The notes under the pieces are model-generated. The model searched no databases. It was not told the DNA's origin and saw only the letters and a list, made by a program, of their open reading frames with translations. The translations under genes were made by a program, and so were the position numbers. A stretch of 64,000 bases of DNA from DATAEG01 sp963703085 (GTDB lineage Bacteria; Actinomycetota; Actinomycetes; Mycobacteriales; Jatrophihabitantaceae). Shown here piece by piece: positions 24,146 through 32,347 of the stretch; within the stretch, counting starts at the first letter, position 1; every line of letters begins with the position of its first letter. Where the stretch lies: assembly GCA_963703085.1 (NCBI GenBank), contig OY969789.1, positions 186,001 through 250,000 on the forward strand, in the 5' to 3' direction.

Positions 24146-25924
24146 GTGACCTACCTGCGAGTGTGGGCGCCGCGTGCCGAGAGGATGCGGGTGCGAACTG
24201 TCGTGCCCGGGCACGAGCCCGCCGATACCGACCTTCGGCCGGACGACGACGGCTGGTGGAGCGTCGAGGTGCCGGAGGCTGACTACGGCGCGGACTACGG
24301 CTTCCTGCTCGACGACCGGACCGATCCGTTACCCGATCCGCGCTCCCGGTGGCAACCGGACGGCGTACACGGTCTCTCCCGCCTGTACGACCCACACGCC
24401 TACGAATGGTCCGACTCGGCCTGGACAGGTCGGGATCTGCCCGGCGCGGTGCTCTACGAACTGCACATCGGGACGTTCACCCCGGGCGGCACGTTCGACA
24501 GCGCCGTCGAGCGCCTCGACCACCTCGTCGAGCTCGGCGTCACGCACGTCGAAGTACTGCCGATCAACGCGGTGAACGGTGTGTGGAACTGGGGTTACGA
24601 CGGTGTCGGCTGGTACGCGGTGCACGAACCGTACGGCGGCCCGGACGGGTTCAAGCGCTTCGTCGATGCCTGCCACCAGCGTGGTCTGGCGGTCGTTCTC
24701 GACGCGGTCTACAACCACCTGGGCGCCAGCGGCAACTACCTTCCGGAGTTCGGCCCGTACCTCAAGGAGGGCCGCAACACCTGGGGCGACCTGGTCAACC
24801 TGGACGGCCCGGGCAGCTCGGTGGTGCGCCGGTACATCATCGACAACGCCCTGCAGTGGCTCAACGAGTTTCACGTGGACGGGCTTCGCCTCGATGCCGT
24901 GCACGCACTCATCGACACCTCGCCGGAGCACATCCTCGCCGAACTCGCCGCCGAAGTCGACGCCTGCTGCGCGCACACCGGCCGCCCGCTGAACCTGATC
25001 GCCGAGTCCGACCTCAACGACCCCATCATGATCACCGACCGGGCCGCGCACGGGTACGGGCTGGACGCGCAGTGGGACGACGACGTGCATCACGCACTGC
25101 ACGCGCTGCTCACCGGCGAACGGCAGGGCTACTACTGCGACTTCGGTTCCTTGCCGGTGCTGGCCAAGGTTGCCACGTCGGCGTTCCTGCACGACGGCAC
25201 CTACTCGACGTTTCGCGGGCGCGAGCACGGCCGGCCGATCGACCGCTCCGAAGTGCCCGGCTACCGGTTCGTCGTCTGCCTGCAGAACCACGACCAGGTG
25301 GGCAACCGGGCGGTCGGCGATCGGTTGACCGAACTGGTCTCCCCTGCCCTGCTGCGGGTAGCGGCGCTGCTGCTGTTCACGCTGCCGTTCACGCCGATGC
25401 TCTGGATGGGCGAGGAATGGGGCGCTCGCACCCGGTGGCAGTTCTTCACCTCGCACCCGGAACCGGAGCTGGCGAAGGCCACCGCGGAAGGCCGGATCGC
25501 GGAGTTCGACGGGCACGGGTGGGGTGGGGACGTCCCGGATCCGCAAGACCCCGAGACCTTCCGCCGCTCGCACCTCGACTGGACCGAGCCCGATGGCGCC
25601 GAGCACGCCAGCCTGCTCGAGCTGTATCGCAAGCTGATCGCGCTGCGCCACCGTGAGGACGCGCTGAGCGATCCGCGGCTGGATCGCGTCGCCGTCGATT
25701 ACGACGAGGACGCCCGCTGGGTGGTGCTGCGCCGCGGTGATCTTCGGGTCGCGGTCAACCTTGCCGGCGAGGCGCAACGTGTCCCGCTCGATGCCGCGCC
25801 GACCGGCGTGCTCATCGCCACCGGCTCCGGGTTTTACTACGGCCGCGACGGCGTCACGCTCCCGGCCGAATCGGGTGCGGTGCTCCGGGTACTCAGCAAG
25901 CCCGGCGAGCGCCACCGACCCTGA
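24146..25924 (+). CDS. treZ: Malto-oligosyltrehalose trehalohydrolase
   Basis: Releases trehalose from maltooligosyl-trehalose made by TreY. From GTG 24146 it has 592 residues: an N-terminal beta domain (VTYLRVWAPRAERMRVRTVV), a GH13 barrel with VLYELHIGTFTPGGTF, VVLDAVYNHLG, nucleophile Asp in VDGLRLDAVHAL, Glu in NLIAESDLND and VCLQNHDQVGNRAVGDR, and a C-terminal beta domain. The open frame extends far upstream over antisense ppk2, but family length and the divergent ppk2 start place the true start at 24146. No good ribosome site precedes it, so it may be leaderless. Confidence 0.95.
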   Translation: MTYLRVWAPRAERMRVRTVVPGHEPADTDLRPDDDGWWSVEVPEADYGADYGFLLDDRTDPLPDPRSRWQPDGVHGLSRLYDPHAYEWSDSAWTGRDLPGAVLYELHIGTFTPGGTFDSAVERLDHLVELGVTHVEVLPINAVNGVWNWGYDGVGWYAVHEPYGGPDGFKRFVDACHQRGLAVVLDAVYNHLGASGNYLPEFGPYLKEGRNTWGDLVNLDGPGSSVVRRYIIDNALQWLNEFHVDGLRLDAVHALIDTSPEHILAELAAEVDACCAHTGRPLNLIAESDLNDPIMITDRAAHGYGLDAQWDDDVHHALHALLTGERQGYYCDFGSLPVLAKVATSAFLHDGTYSTFRGREHGRPIDRSEVPGYRFVVCLQNHDQVGNRAVGDRLTELVSPALLRVAALLLFTLPFTPMLWMGEEWGARTRWQFFTSHPEPELAKATAEGRIAEFDGHGWGGDVPDPQDPETFRRSHLDWTEPDGAEHASLLELYRKLIALRHREDALSDPRLDRVAVDYDEDARWVVLRRGDLRVAVNLAGEAQRVPLDAAPTGVLIATGSGFYYGRDGVTLPAESGAVLRVLSKPGERHRP

Positions 25925-25951
25925 CGCGACCGCGCGGGGTTGAATGAGCGG

Positions 25952-26692
25952 ATGCGCGCGCTGCTCCCCGACCGCCTGGACTCCGTGGACATCCACGAGT
26001 GGTACGCCCGCAACTGGATCGAGTCGGGCGGGCTTCGCGCCAACTTCATCAGCAGTATCGACGGAGCGGTGAGCGCGGACGGACGGTCCCGTGGCTTGCA
26101 GACCGATGGCGACAATCGCATCTTCGCCGCGCTGCGCGATCTGGCCGACGTGGTCCTGGTCGGCGCCGGCACGGCCCGGGCCGAGCGGTACGGCGCCGTT
26201 GCCCCGCAGGGTCGGCGGCTGGCTGCGCGGCGCCGCTACGGACTGGCCGACGAGCTGCCCATCGCCGTGGTCAGCGGCCGTCTTGACCTCGATCCGACGT
26301 CGACGCTGTTCACCGCTGCCGCGCCAGGCAGCCGCACCATCGTGGTCACCACGACGAGCAGCCCGGTCGAGAAACGCGCAGCACTCGCGACCGTGGCCGA
26401 CCTGGTCGTCGCCGGCGACAGCCAGCTGGACCCGTCGGCGCTGCGCCGTGAGCTCAGCAACCGCGGGCTGACCCGGGTGCTGTGCGAAGGCGGCCCGGTC
26501 CTGTTCACGGAGTTGCTGCGACACGGCAGCTGCGATGAGCTGTGCCTCAGTCTCTCGCCGATGCTGGTGGGTGGCGGACCGGGCCGGATCACCGCCGGGC
26601 CGCCGCTGGACGGTCCGCCGCGCGGGCTGAGCCTGACCGGGCTGCTGGAGGAGGACGGCGCGCTGTTCGCCCGCTATCGCCGCTCGCTGTAG
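25952..26692 (+). CDS. Pyrimidine reductase family protein (RibD C-terminal/DHFR-like fold)
   Basis: A 246-residue RibD C-terminal-domain protein. ANFISSIDGAVSADGRSRGL is the family N-terminal signature; VVLVGAGTARAERYGAV, LCEGGPVLFTELL and SPMLVGGGPGRI are the NADPH-binding and substrate-pocket segments. Family members reduce the ribosylamino group in riboflavin synthesis or act on unknown pteridine- or flavin-like substrates. A free-standing copy without a deaminase domain suggests the latter. ATG 25952 is favoured over TTG 25940. It follows treZ by 27 bases and precedes ligC on the same strand. Confidence 0.87.
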   Translation: MRALLPDRLDSVDIHEWYARNWIESGGLRANFISSIDGAVSADGRSRGLQTDGDNRIFAALRDLADVVLVGAGTARAERYGAVAPQGRRLAARRRYGLADELPIAVVSGRLDLDPTSTLFTAAAPGSRTIVVTTTSSPVEKRAALATVADLVVAGDSQLDPSALRRELSNRGLTRVLCEGGPVLFTELLRHGSCDELCLSLSPMLVGGGPGRITAGPPLDGPPRGLSLTGLLEEDGALFARYRRSL

Positions 26693-26769
26693 AGCGCGCC
26701 GGTCGGCTCACAGACGGTCGCAGACCCGATACTTGCCGCAGCGCGGCCCACCGATGAAACACTGAGCCC

Positions 26770-27852
26770 ATGAAGCTGCCCGTCATGCCGCCGGTCGCCC
26801 CGATGCTGGCGAAGTCCGTTCCGACCATCCCGCCAGGGGCCTCCTACGAGCCGAAATGGGACGGCTTCCGGTCCCTGATCTTTCGGGACGGTGACGAGGT
26901 CGAGTTCGGTAGCCGCAACGAGAGGCCGATGACCAGGTACTTCCCGGAGCTGGTCGAGGCGGTGAAGGCCGAGCTGCCGGAACGCTGCGTGCTCGACGGC
27001 GAGATCGTGATCGCCACCGACAGTGGCCTCGACTTCGAGGCGTTGCAGCAGCGCATCCACCCCGCCGTGTCGCGGGTGACCCTGCTGTCGCAGAACACGC
27101 CTGCCTCGTTCATCGCGTTCGACCTGCTCGCGCTCGGCGACGAGGACTACACCGGTCGCCCCTTCGGCGAACGGCGCGCCACGCTGGAAGGTGCCCTGGC
27201 CGACGCAAAGGCGCCGATCCACCTCACCCCGACGACGACCGACCTCGACGTCGCCAACCGTTGGTTCGCCGAGCTGGAGGGCGCCCACCTCGACGGCGTG
27301 ATCGCCAAGCCGTTGAACGGCACCTATCAGCCGGACAAGCGGGTGATGTTCAAGATCAAGCATGTGCGGACGGCCGACTGCGTGCTCGCCGGCTTCCGCT
27401 GGCACAAGACGTCCACCGAGGATCGGCCCCTGGTCGGGTCGCTGCTGCTCGGGCTCTACAACGACGAGAACAAGCTCCAGCACGTCGGCGTAGTGGGCGC
27501 GTTCACCGCCCAGCGCCGCGCCGAGCTGGTCGAGGAACTCGAACCGTTGCTGCCGGCCGACGGCGAGGATCACCCATGGCAGGAATGGGCCAGCGCCGAC
27601 GCCCACCTGAGCCAACGGCTACCGGGCAATGTCAGCCGCTGGAACGCCACCAAGGATCTGTCCTTCGTGCCGCTGCGCCCGGAGCGGGTGCTCGAGGTCA
27701 AGTACGAGCACATGGAGGGCACCCGCTTCCGGCACCTGGCCCACTTCGTGCGCTGGCGCGACGACCGCACCCCCGAGTCCTGCACCTACGAACAGCTCGA
27801 ACAGCCGCTGACCTACGCACTCAACGACATCGTGCCCGGCCTCGGCGCATGA
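26770..27852 (+). CDS. ligC: ATP-dependent DNA ligase, LigC type
   Basis: A 360-residue ATP-dependent ligase lacking the polymerase and nuclease domains of LigD. Nucleotidyltransferase motifs: I YEPKWDGFRS (Lys29 is adenylated), III/IIIa ERCVLDGEIVIA and FIAFDLLAL, IV LDGVIAKPLNG, V VMFKIKHVRTADCV. An OB-fold domain follows (VGSLLLGLYNDENKLQHVG) and the end is LEVKYEHMEGTRFRHLAHFVRW. Mycobacterial LigC acts as a backup end-joining or excision-repair ligase and is usually encoded beside PrimC; here the PrimC-like gene is 32 kb away. Probably expressed from its own promoter in the 77-base upstream gap. Confidence 0.93.
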   Translation: MKLPVMPPVAPMLAKSVPTIPPGASYEPKWDGFRSLIFRDGDEVEFGSRNERPMTRYFPELVEAVKAELPERCVLDGEIVIATDSGLDFEALQQRIHPAVSRVTLLSQNTPASFIAFDLLALGDEDYTGRPFGERRATLEGALADAKAPIHLTPTTTDLDVANRWFAELEGAHLDGVIAKPLNGTYQPDKRVMFKIKHVRTADCVLAGFRWHKTSTEDRPLVGSLLLGLYNDENKLQHVGVVGAFTAQRRAELVEELEPLLPADGEDHPWQEWASADAHLSQRLPGNVSRWNATKDLSFVPLRPERVLEVKYEHMEGTRFRHLAHFVRWRDDRTPESCTYEQLEQPLTYALNDIVPGLGA

Positions 27853-27930
27853 GGAGGCACCAGCAGCGCTGCGACTGAGCCGAGACGCGCCAGAGCCTGC
27901 ACCGAGACATCGGCTAGGTAGCCTCGTGCG

Positions 27931-29517
27931 GTGCCCCGCCGACCTCTCGCCGTACTGGCGTGCGCTCTCGCGCTGGTCGTCGCGGCGGCTGGATGCACTT
28001 CCGCGCGGCCGAAACCGAAACCGACGAACACCAAGACCACCCCAGCCACCGCGACGCTGCATCCGACGTCCTCGTCGGGCGCACCGACCGTCAAGCCGAT
28101 CAGCTTCGTCAATTGCACCAAGCAGATCCAGCCCAGCCTGGCCAAGGCGGACCAGAACCGGGTCGCTCGGCTCACCTTCTCCTGCGGGCGGCTGGACGTC
28201 CCGCTGGACTACCGTCACCCGACCGGCGCGAGCACGCAGATCTACGTCGTCCGGGTGCATGACAACAGTCAGGTGCACAAGACCGGCTCGCTGATCGTCA
28301 ACCCAGGCGGCCCGGGCGCGTCCGGCGTGGGGCTGGCGATCGATCTGAGCACCCAGGTTTCGGACAACCTGCTGCAGCACTTCGATCTCGTCGGATTCGA
28401 CCCGCGCGGCGTCTTCCTCTCCACCGGGCTGAACTGCGTGTCGGACAGTCAGAAGGACGCTCTGGCCGGGCTGCATCCCGATGTCCGCACGACCGCGGGA
28501 TACAACCAGGCCACTGCGGTGTATTCCGGTATCGCGCGGTCCTGCTCGGTCAAGTACGGCAGCGCGTTGCAGTACTACAACACCACGGCCGCTGCCCGCG
28601 ACATGGATCTCGTCCGGCAGGGCGTCGGGGACACCAAACTCAACTATCTCGGCCTCGCCTACGGGACGGTGCTCGGAGCCGTGTACGCGCATCTGTTCCC
28701 GCAGCTGGTGCGCACCGAGGTGCTTGCCGGCGCGGTCGACCCGGCAATGTCCGAACTGGCCACGGCAGAGACTCGGGTCGCCGGTTTCGAGGCTGCGCTC
28801 ACCCAGTTCGCCGCAGCCTGCCGGACCGATGCCGCGTGCAAGCCGCTGGGCACCAACCCGCGCGCCACCGTGCTTGCCCTGACCCGCGCGCTGGACAGGC
28901 GCCCACTGGTGCCGAAGAGCACGACCGACAAGCGCAGGGTCACCGGCGCGTACGTGCTCTCCGCAGCCGCCGCTGCGCTCTACGACCAGGGCAAGTGGGC
29001 AGCCCTGCGCGACGCTTTGGTCAAGGCCAGGGCGGGCGACCCGACCGGACTGCTCACCCTCACCGATGCGCAGAACCAACGTGACGACAAGGGTCACTAC
29101 ACGAACCTGATCGATACCAACACGGTGGTCAGCTGCAACGATCTGCGCTCGTCGCTGACCGCCGCGCAGATCCGCAGCACGGCGACTCGGTGGGCCAAGC
29201 GATATCCGGTCTTCGGACTGGCCGAGGCGGCCCAGCTGACGCAGTGCGCCGGCTGGCAGAAGGACCGCCATCCCGTCCCCGCCGTCACCGCTACCGGCTC
29301 CGCGCCCGTTCTGGTGATCGGCGCGATGCACGACCCGGCCACCCCGTACCCGCAGGCGACCCGGCTGGCCAGCGAGCTCGGCACCGGCGTCGTACTGACC
29401 TGGGACGGCGCGGGCCCGGCTGGATACCCGAAGACCAAGTGCGTCCGCGATGCCGTGGAGAACTATCTGATCGACCAGAAGGTGCCCACCACCGGCACCA
29501 GCTGCCCCGCCAAGTGA
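27931..29517 (+). CDS. Tripeptidyl-aminopeptidase-family lipoprotein lacking catalytic Ser and His (pseudoenzyme)
   Basis: A 528-residue exported alpha/beta-hydrolase of the SlpD/tripeptidyl aminopeptidase group. Signal peptide with lipobox AAAGC (Cys22) and a Lys/Pro/Thr-rich tether; the oxyanion segment SLIVNPGGPGASG and FDLVGFDPRG are typical. Where the family has G-x-S-Y-G, this protein reads YLGLAYGTVLGAVYA: Ala243 (GCC at 28657-28659) replaces the nucleophile. The acid is kept (MHDPATP, Asp468), but the histidine loop, usually DGxGH, reads DGAGPAGYP with Pro496. Two of three catalytic residues are therefore absent while the fold is intact and in frame, so it is probably a binding or scaffolding protein. 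The downstream hydrolase starts inside its stop codon (GTGA). Confidence 0.88.
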   Translation: MPRRPLAVLACALALVVAAAGCTSARPKPKPTNTKTTPATATLHPTSSSGAPTVKPISFVNCTKQIQPSLAKADQNRVARLTFSCGRLDVPLDYRHPTGASTQIYVVRVHDNSQVHKTGSLIVNPGGPGASGVGLAIDLSTQVSDNLLQHFDLVGFDPRGVFLSTGLNCVSDSQKDALAGLHPDVRTTAGYNQATAVYSGIARSCSVKYGSALQYYNTTAAARDMDLVRQGVGDTKLNYLGLAYGTVLGAVYAHLFPQLVRTEVLAGAVDPAMSELATAETRVAGFEAALTQFAAACRTDAACKPLGTNPRATVLALTRALDRRPLVPKSTTDKRRVTGAYVLSAAAAALYDQGKWAALRDALVKARAGDPTGLLTLTDAQNQRDDKGHYTNLIDTNTVVSCNDLRSSLTAAQIRSTATRWAKRYPVFGLAEAAQLTQCAGWQKDRHPVPAVTATGSAPVLVIGAMHDPATPYPQATRLASELGTGVVLTWDGAGPAGYPKTKCVRDAVENYLIDQKVPTTGTSCPAK

Positions 29518-30227
29518 GCGAACCGCAGCCGCGGCTGCTCGGCGCCCCGGCAGACCCTGTCGCCCGCGGGGTGGTACTCCTCCTGCACGGTGGTCAGGAA
29601 CACAGCCGCGACCAGGTGCGACGGCGTCAGCTGGCGGTCCTGCGGATGGTGCCGATTGCCCGCGCGGTGCGCCGGCGCGCCGACCGGCGGGTCGTCGTGG
29701 CCAGGCTGCTGTACCGGTACCGAGGGTGGAACGCCCCGCAGCACCCCGCGCTGCAGGACGCCCGCTGGGCGCTGGCCGAGTGCCGGAACCGATTCGGCGC
29801 GGACGTCCCGATCAGCGTCATCGGGCACTCCATGGGTGGCCGAGTGGCCCTGCGGATCGCCGGCGAACCCAACGTCCGGAGTGTGGTCGCGCTGGCTGCG
29901 TGGCTGCCGGAGCAGGAGCCGCGGCCACAGATGAGCGGCCGCCGTTTCCTGCTCGTGCACGGGACGGCCGACCGCACCACCGACCCCGGTGGGTCCGCGC
30001 GGCTCGTCGCGGCCGCCCAGGCAGTGGCGGAGTCGGTCAGCTACCTGCGCCTTCCCGGCGAAGGGCACGCGCTGCTGCGCCATCGCGGCCTCGTCGACGG
30101 ACTCGCGGCTGCGTTCGCTCTGGCCACCCTCGACTCCGCGGCTCTGCACGCCGGACGAACCGAACCGGCCCAGATCTCGAACCTTCTTCGGAAGGCGCTC
30201 GCCGGGGAGGTCCATCTGGTCCGGTGA
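29514..30227 (+). CDS. Alpha/beta hydrolase (dienelactone-hydrolase-like)
   Basis: A 237-residue cytoplasmic alpha/beta hydrolase. The GTG at 29514 overlaps the previous stop, and family similarity begins directly afterwards (RGVVLLLHGGQEHS, oxyanion region), so the long upstream open frame is rejected. The triad is complete: Ser in VIGHSMGGRVAL, Asp in LLVHGTADRTTDP and His in PGEGHALLRH. The substrate is unknown. Translational coupling to the Ser/His-less lipoprotein upstream is suggestive, as one protein is exported and inactive and the other cytoplasmic and probably active. The lipid-modification operon begins 42 bases downstream on the same strand. Confidence 0.85.
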   Translation: MSEPQPRLLGAPADPVARGVVLLLHGGQEHSRDQVRRRQLAVLRMVPIARAVRRRADRRVVVARLLYRYRGWNAPQHPALQDARWALAECRNRFGADVPISVIGHSMGGRVALRIAGEPNVRSVVALAAWLPEQEPRPQMSGRRFLLVHGTADRTTDPGGSARLVAAAQAVAESVSYLRLPGEGHALLRHRGLVDGLAAAFALATLDSAALHAGRTEPAQISNLLRKALAGEVHLVR

Positions 30228-30269
30228 GCTGCAGGGGCATCCTGCGCAGTTCGCGAGAGACGAGGGCGG

Positions 30270-31544
30270 ATGAGTAGGCGATCGGTCGCAGTGGTCGGCA
30301 GCGGCGTGGCAGGCCTGACGGCGGCATACGTGGCCCAGAAGCACGCCGACGTCACCCTGTATGAGGCCGATCCGCGGCTGGGCGGTCACGCCCATACCCA
30401 CGATCTGTCCATCGACGGCGGCGCAGCGGTCAGCGTCGACACCGGGTTCATCGTCCACAACGAGCGCACGTACCCCACCCTGCTGCGGTTGTTCGGCGAG
30501 CTCGATGTGCCGACGCAGGATTCCGACATGAGCATGTCGGTGCGCTGCGGCGGATGCGGGCTGGAGTACGCCGGTGCCCGCGGCCTGCGCGGCCTGTTCC
30601 CGGTAGCTCGGCGCGCCCGCGAGCCGCGTTACCTGTGGATGCTGGCCGAGATCTTGCGGTTTCACCGGCGCGCCCGGCGGCTGCTCGCCTCCGCACCGGA
30701 CGACCAGCAGGCCGAGCAGACGCTGAGTGACTTCCTTCGTGACGGGCGCTACTCACCGTACTTCGCTGCACACTTCGTCACGCCGCTGATCTCCGCGGTC
30801 TGGTCCTGCTCGCCGGACCTGGCGATGCAATACCCGGCTCGCTACCTGTTCCAGTTTCTGGCCAATCACGGCATGCTCAGCGTCACCGGAACGCCACAGT
30901 GGCGCACCGTGGTCGGCGGCTCGGCGCGCTACGTCGAGCGGGCGGCGAAAGGTCTTACGGCTGTGCGCACCGCGACCCCGGTGCGGACGGTGGAACGGGC
31001 GGCTACCGGGGTGCGCATCCGCGACATGGACGATCAGTTGGCCGCGTTCGACGCCGTGATCATCGCGACCCACCCGGACCAGGCGCTGCAGATACTCGCC
31101 GCGCCGACCGAGAGCGAGCGTGAACTGCTCGGCGCGATCCCGTACTCGGTGAACCCCACCGTGCTGCACACGGACACCTCGGTGCTGCCCCGCGCTGCCG
31201 GGGCGCAAGCGTCCTGGAACTACTTCCTGCCGTCCTGCGATGTCCCGGCCGCCGAGGTGCACGTCAGCTACGACATGAACCGATTGCAGCGCCTCGACAC
31301 CTCGACGCGTTATCTCGTGACCCTCAACGCCGGCGGCGAGATCAGCTCCGAGCACATCCTCGACCGGATGAGCTACCAGCATCCGGTATTCACCCCGGGC
31401 TCAGTGGCGGCCCAGCGCCGGCTCGGCGAACTCAACGACGGAACAGTTGCCTACGCCGGCGCTTACCACGGCTGGGGCTTCCACGAGGACGGCTGCAAGT
31501 CCGGCGTCGACGCCGCTGCCAGTCTCGGGATGGAGTGGACCTGA
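30270..31544 (+). CDS. FAD-dependent amine-oxidase-like oxidoreductase
   Basis: A 424-residue flavoprotein whose N-terminal Rossmann fold SVAVVGSGVAGLTAAYVAQK binds FAD; GGHAHTHDL and VDTGFIVHNERTYPTL are typical of the NAD(P)/FAD-binding amine-oxidase subgroup found next to CFA-type methyltransferases. VVGGSARYVERAAKGL and AGAYHGWGFHEDGCKSG near the C-terminus are also conserved in that subgroup. It probably acts on lipid acyl chains (desaturation or oxidation) rather than amines; this is inferred from the neighbours. The stop overlaps the DUF1365 start (TGATG), making it the first gene of a tightly coupled five-gene operon. Confidence 0.87.
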   Translation: MSRRSVAVVGSGVAGLTAAYVAQKHADVTLYEADPRLGGHAHTHDLSIDGGAAVSVDTGFIVHNERTYPTLLRLFGELDVPTQDSDMSMSVRCGGCGLEYAGARGLRGLFPVARRAREPRYLWMLAEILRFHRRARRLLASAPDDQQAEQTLSDFLRDGRYSPYFAAHFVTPLISAVWSCSPDLAMQYPARYLFQFLANHGMLSVTGTPQWRTVVGGSARYVERAAKGLTAVRTATPVRTVERAATGVRIRDMDDQLAAFDAVIIATHPDQALQILAAPTESERELLGAIPYSVNPTVLHTDTSVLPRAAGAQASWNYFLPSCDVPAAEVHVSYDMNRLQRLDTSTRYLVTLNAGGEISSEHILDRMSYQHPVFTPGSVAAQRRLGELNDGTVAYAGAYHGWGFHEDGCKSGVDAAASLGMEWT

Positions 31545-32347
31545 TGCCCATTGTCTCCCAGGTCGGTGCGCTCGTCCCGTTGCTGGCACCGGTTGCCACC
31601 GCCGCACCGACCGAGCACGCGACCGCTCTGCCGGTGCGCTACGACGTGCAGATCCGCCATCACCGTGAGGACCCGGTGAGCTACGGCTTCACCACTCGCA
31701 GCCGCACCTGGCTGGTCGACGTCGACGCCGAGGACGCACGCCGCCGTGACCGGCTGGTGCGGTTCTGCCCTCAGGACCACTTCGCCGGCGATGCACCGAC
31801 CCTGCGGGCCGGCGTCGAGGCCTTCCTCACCGCCAACGGCGTCGCCCTGGACGGTGGCCGGATCCTCCTGCTGGCCAATCCGCGGGTTCTCGGGTACGTC
31901 TTCAACCCGCTCTCGGTGTTCTGGTGCTATCACGCCGACGGCGCACTCGCGGCGGTAGTCGCCGAGGTGCACAACACCTACCGGCAGCGGCACGCATACC
32001 TGCTGCACACCGACGACAGAGGCCGGGCCAGCACCGCGAAGGAGTTCTACGTCAGCCCGTTCAACCCGGTGGCCGGCGCGTACCGGATGTGCCTGCCGGA
32101 ACCCGGGGAACGCGTGGAGATCGCCATCGTGCTGCACCAGGACGGCCACCGGCCGTTCGTGGCGACCCTGCGCGGCAATCGAGAGTCAGAAGGCGCGATG
32201 CCGCTGCGCGCCGCACTGCGCACGCCGTTGCTGACAAGGGCGGTCATGGCCCAGATCAAGCGGCACGGAATCATGCTGTACCTGAAGGGACTTCGGGTGA
32301 GCCCACGTCCCCTCGCACCGACGCAGGAAGGGGTTCGGACCCGATGA
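31544..32347 (+). CDS. DUF1365 family protein
   Basis: A 267-residue DUF1365 protein: VRYDVQIRHHREDPVSYGFT, FNPLSVFWCYHADGAL, VAEVHNTYRQRHAYLL, AKEFYVSPFNPVAGAYRM and IKRHGIMLYLKGLR are the family's conserved blocks in the usual order. The biochemical role is unknown, but the family occurs almost always beside an FAD amine-oxidase-like protein and CFA-type methyltransferases, as here. ATG 31544 (within the preceding TGATG) is taken as start; GTG 31535 is possible. The first 30 or so residues are more hydrophobic than usual. The stop overlaps the next ATG (ATGA). Confidence 0.87.
   Translation: MPIVSQVGALVPLLAPVATAAPTEHATALPVRYDVQIRHHREDPVSYGFTTRSRTWLVDVDAEDARRRDRLVRFCPQDHFAGDAPTLRAGVEAFLTANGVALDGGRILLLANPRVLGYVFNPLSVFWCYHADGALAAVVAEVHNTYRQRHAYLLHTDDRGRASTAKEFYVSPFNPVAGAYRMCLPEPGERVEIAIVLHQDGHRPFVATLRGNRESEGAMPLRAALRTPLLTRAVMAQIKRHGIMLYLKGLRVSPRPLAPTQEGVRTR

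Noticed and set aside
24329..26524. 731-codon minus-strand frame over treZ and the RibD-like gene
   Set aside because: Composition and lack of motifs mark it as antisense shadow of two genuine genes.
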